Shown: piece by piece, positions 63,703-64,000 of the stretch
Position numbering within the stretch: the stretch's first letter is position 1
Layout of the letters: each line of letters starts with the position of its first letter
Assembly (NCBI RefSeq): GCF_021173675.1
Contig: NZ_JAIHON010000001.1
Location: forward strand, 62,001 to 126,000
DNA from: Streptomyces lincolnensis
GTDB lineage: Bacteria > Actinomycetota > Actinomycetes > Streptomycetales > Streptomycetaceae
Reading direction: 5' to 3'
DNA length: 64,000 bases
Notes under the pieces: generated by a model
What the model was told of the DNA's origin: nothing
Databases searched by the model: none
The model's input: the letters and a program-made list of their open reading frames with translations, nothing else
Position numbers and translations under genes: made by a program

Positions 63703-64000
63703 ATGCGTGAAACCTCCGGAAAGCCCAGACGCCGGCGCGGCCTCGCCGCGGTCCTCGCCACGTTCGGCCTCGCCGCCGCGGTGGCCGGTGCCGCCACCCT
63801 CCCCGCGAACGCGACCGCGCCCCCACCCCCCTCCGGCTGGACCCAGATCTTCGTCGACGACTTCAACGGCTCCGCGGGCACCGGCGTGAACACCTCCAAC
63901 TGGCAGTACGCCACCGGGACTTCGTATCCGGGCGGGCCCGCCAACTGGGGCACCGGCGAGGTCGAGACGATGACCAACAGCACGAGCAACGTCTCGCTCG
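63703..64000 (+). CDS. Secreted GH16 beta-glucanase (laminarinase-type), partial at the right edge
   Basis: The first 99 residues are visible. A basic N-terminus (KPRRRRG), a long hydrophobic core and a signal cleavage near ANA precede GWTQIFVDDFNGSAGTG. NTSNWQYATGTSYPGGPANWGTGEVE is the typical opening of GH16 endo-beta-1,3-glucanases. The catalytic ExDxxE motif lies beyond the window. No operon partner is visible. Confidence 0.85.
   Translation, partial: MRETSGKPRRRRGLAAVLATFGLAAAVAGAATLPANATAPPPPSGWTQIFVDDFNGSAGTGVNTSNWQYATGTSYPGGPANWGTGEVETMTNSTSNVSL

Overview
The window is very GC-rich, with high-GC third codon positions, frequent GTG/TTG starts, ATGA/GTGA stop-start overlaps, TAT (twin-arginine) secreted enzymes and sugar ABC importers that lack their own ATPase. 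This points to a Streptomyces-type actinomycete chromosome. No tRNA, rRNA, CRISPR array, insertion sequence or phage module was recognised. The gene content is accessory: polysaccharide use and aromatic or amino-acid catabolism, each block with its own one-component regulator.

Layout. 1-13.9 kb: a plant cell-wall glycan locus consistent with pectin / rhamnogalacturonan I. It has a GH2 enzyme and a GH78 alpha-L-rhamnosidase (both broken), an intact secreted beta-propeller (GH93/sialidase-like) enzyme with ricin-type domains, a LacI regulator, a sugar-binding lipoprotein, two permeases and a GH42 beta-galactosidase. A frameshifted Rieske ferredoxin remnant sits at the left edge. 13.9-16.1 kb: gene remnants (XdhC-like tail, aryl-acid AMP ligase with a frameshift, tail of an ADP-forming acyl-CoA synthetase) that still keep overlapping stop/start codons. 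All clear gene decay lies left of about 16.1 kb. 16.5-23.0 kb: VanA/VanB-type Rieske O-demethylase with a 62-aa protein between the subunits, an IclR regulator, and a complete SsuABC/NMT1-type ABC importer. 23.0-28.6 kb: a six-gene operon for 4-hydroxyproline degradation (three-subunit D-hydroxyproline dehydrogenase, deaminase, epimerase, GntR).

28.7-35.0 kb: mostly housekeeping or regulatory genes: an MmyB-type ligand-binding protein without a DNA-binding domain, an XRE regulator, an alpha/beta hydrolase, a 79-aa protein, a metallophosphoesterase-phosphopantetheinyl transferase pair, and an orphan ATP-grasp enzyme. 35.1-49.0 kb: a second glycan locus (GH29 fucosidase, GH38 alpha-mannosidase, GH4 enzyme, DeoR regulator, PfkB sugar kinase, sugar ABC importer, GH2 beta-galactosidase). 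49.0-53.4 kb: three consecutive exported proteins (calcineurin-like phosphoesterase with a LamG-like domain, PHP-type metallohydrolase, unknown secreted protein). 53.5-58.8 kb: an acyl-CoA/amidohydrolase catabolic operon (MaoC, acyl-CoA ligase, amidohydrolase, SDR) divergent from MarR and IclR regulators. 58.9-63.5 kb: a DesK/NarL-type two-component system, a VOC protein and an MMPL transporter. The right edge cuts a secreted GH16 glucanase gene preceded by a perfect LacI-type operator.

Working together: the glycan loci pair exported or cytoplasmic glycosidases with binding-protein importers that must borrow a shared ATPase (MsiK in streptomycetes, not in this window). Several perfect palindromes upstream of glycosidase genes suggest LacI-family control. 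Best candidates for an undescribed system are the exported phosphoesterase trio (49.0-53.4 kb), the amidohydrolase/acyl-CoA operon with its direct-repeat operator, and the small Cys/His protein inside the vanillate-demethylase-type operon.
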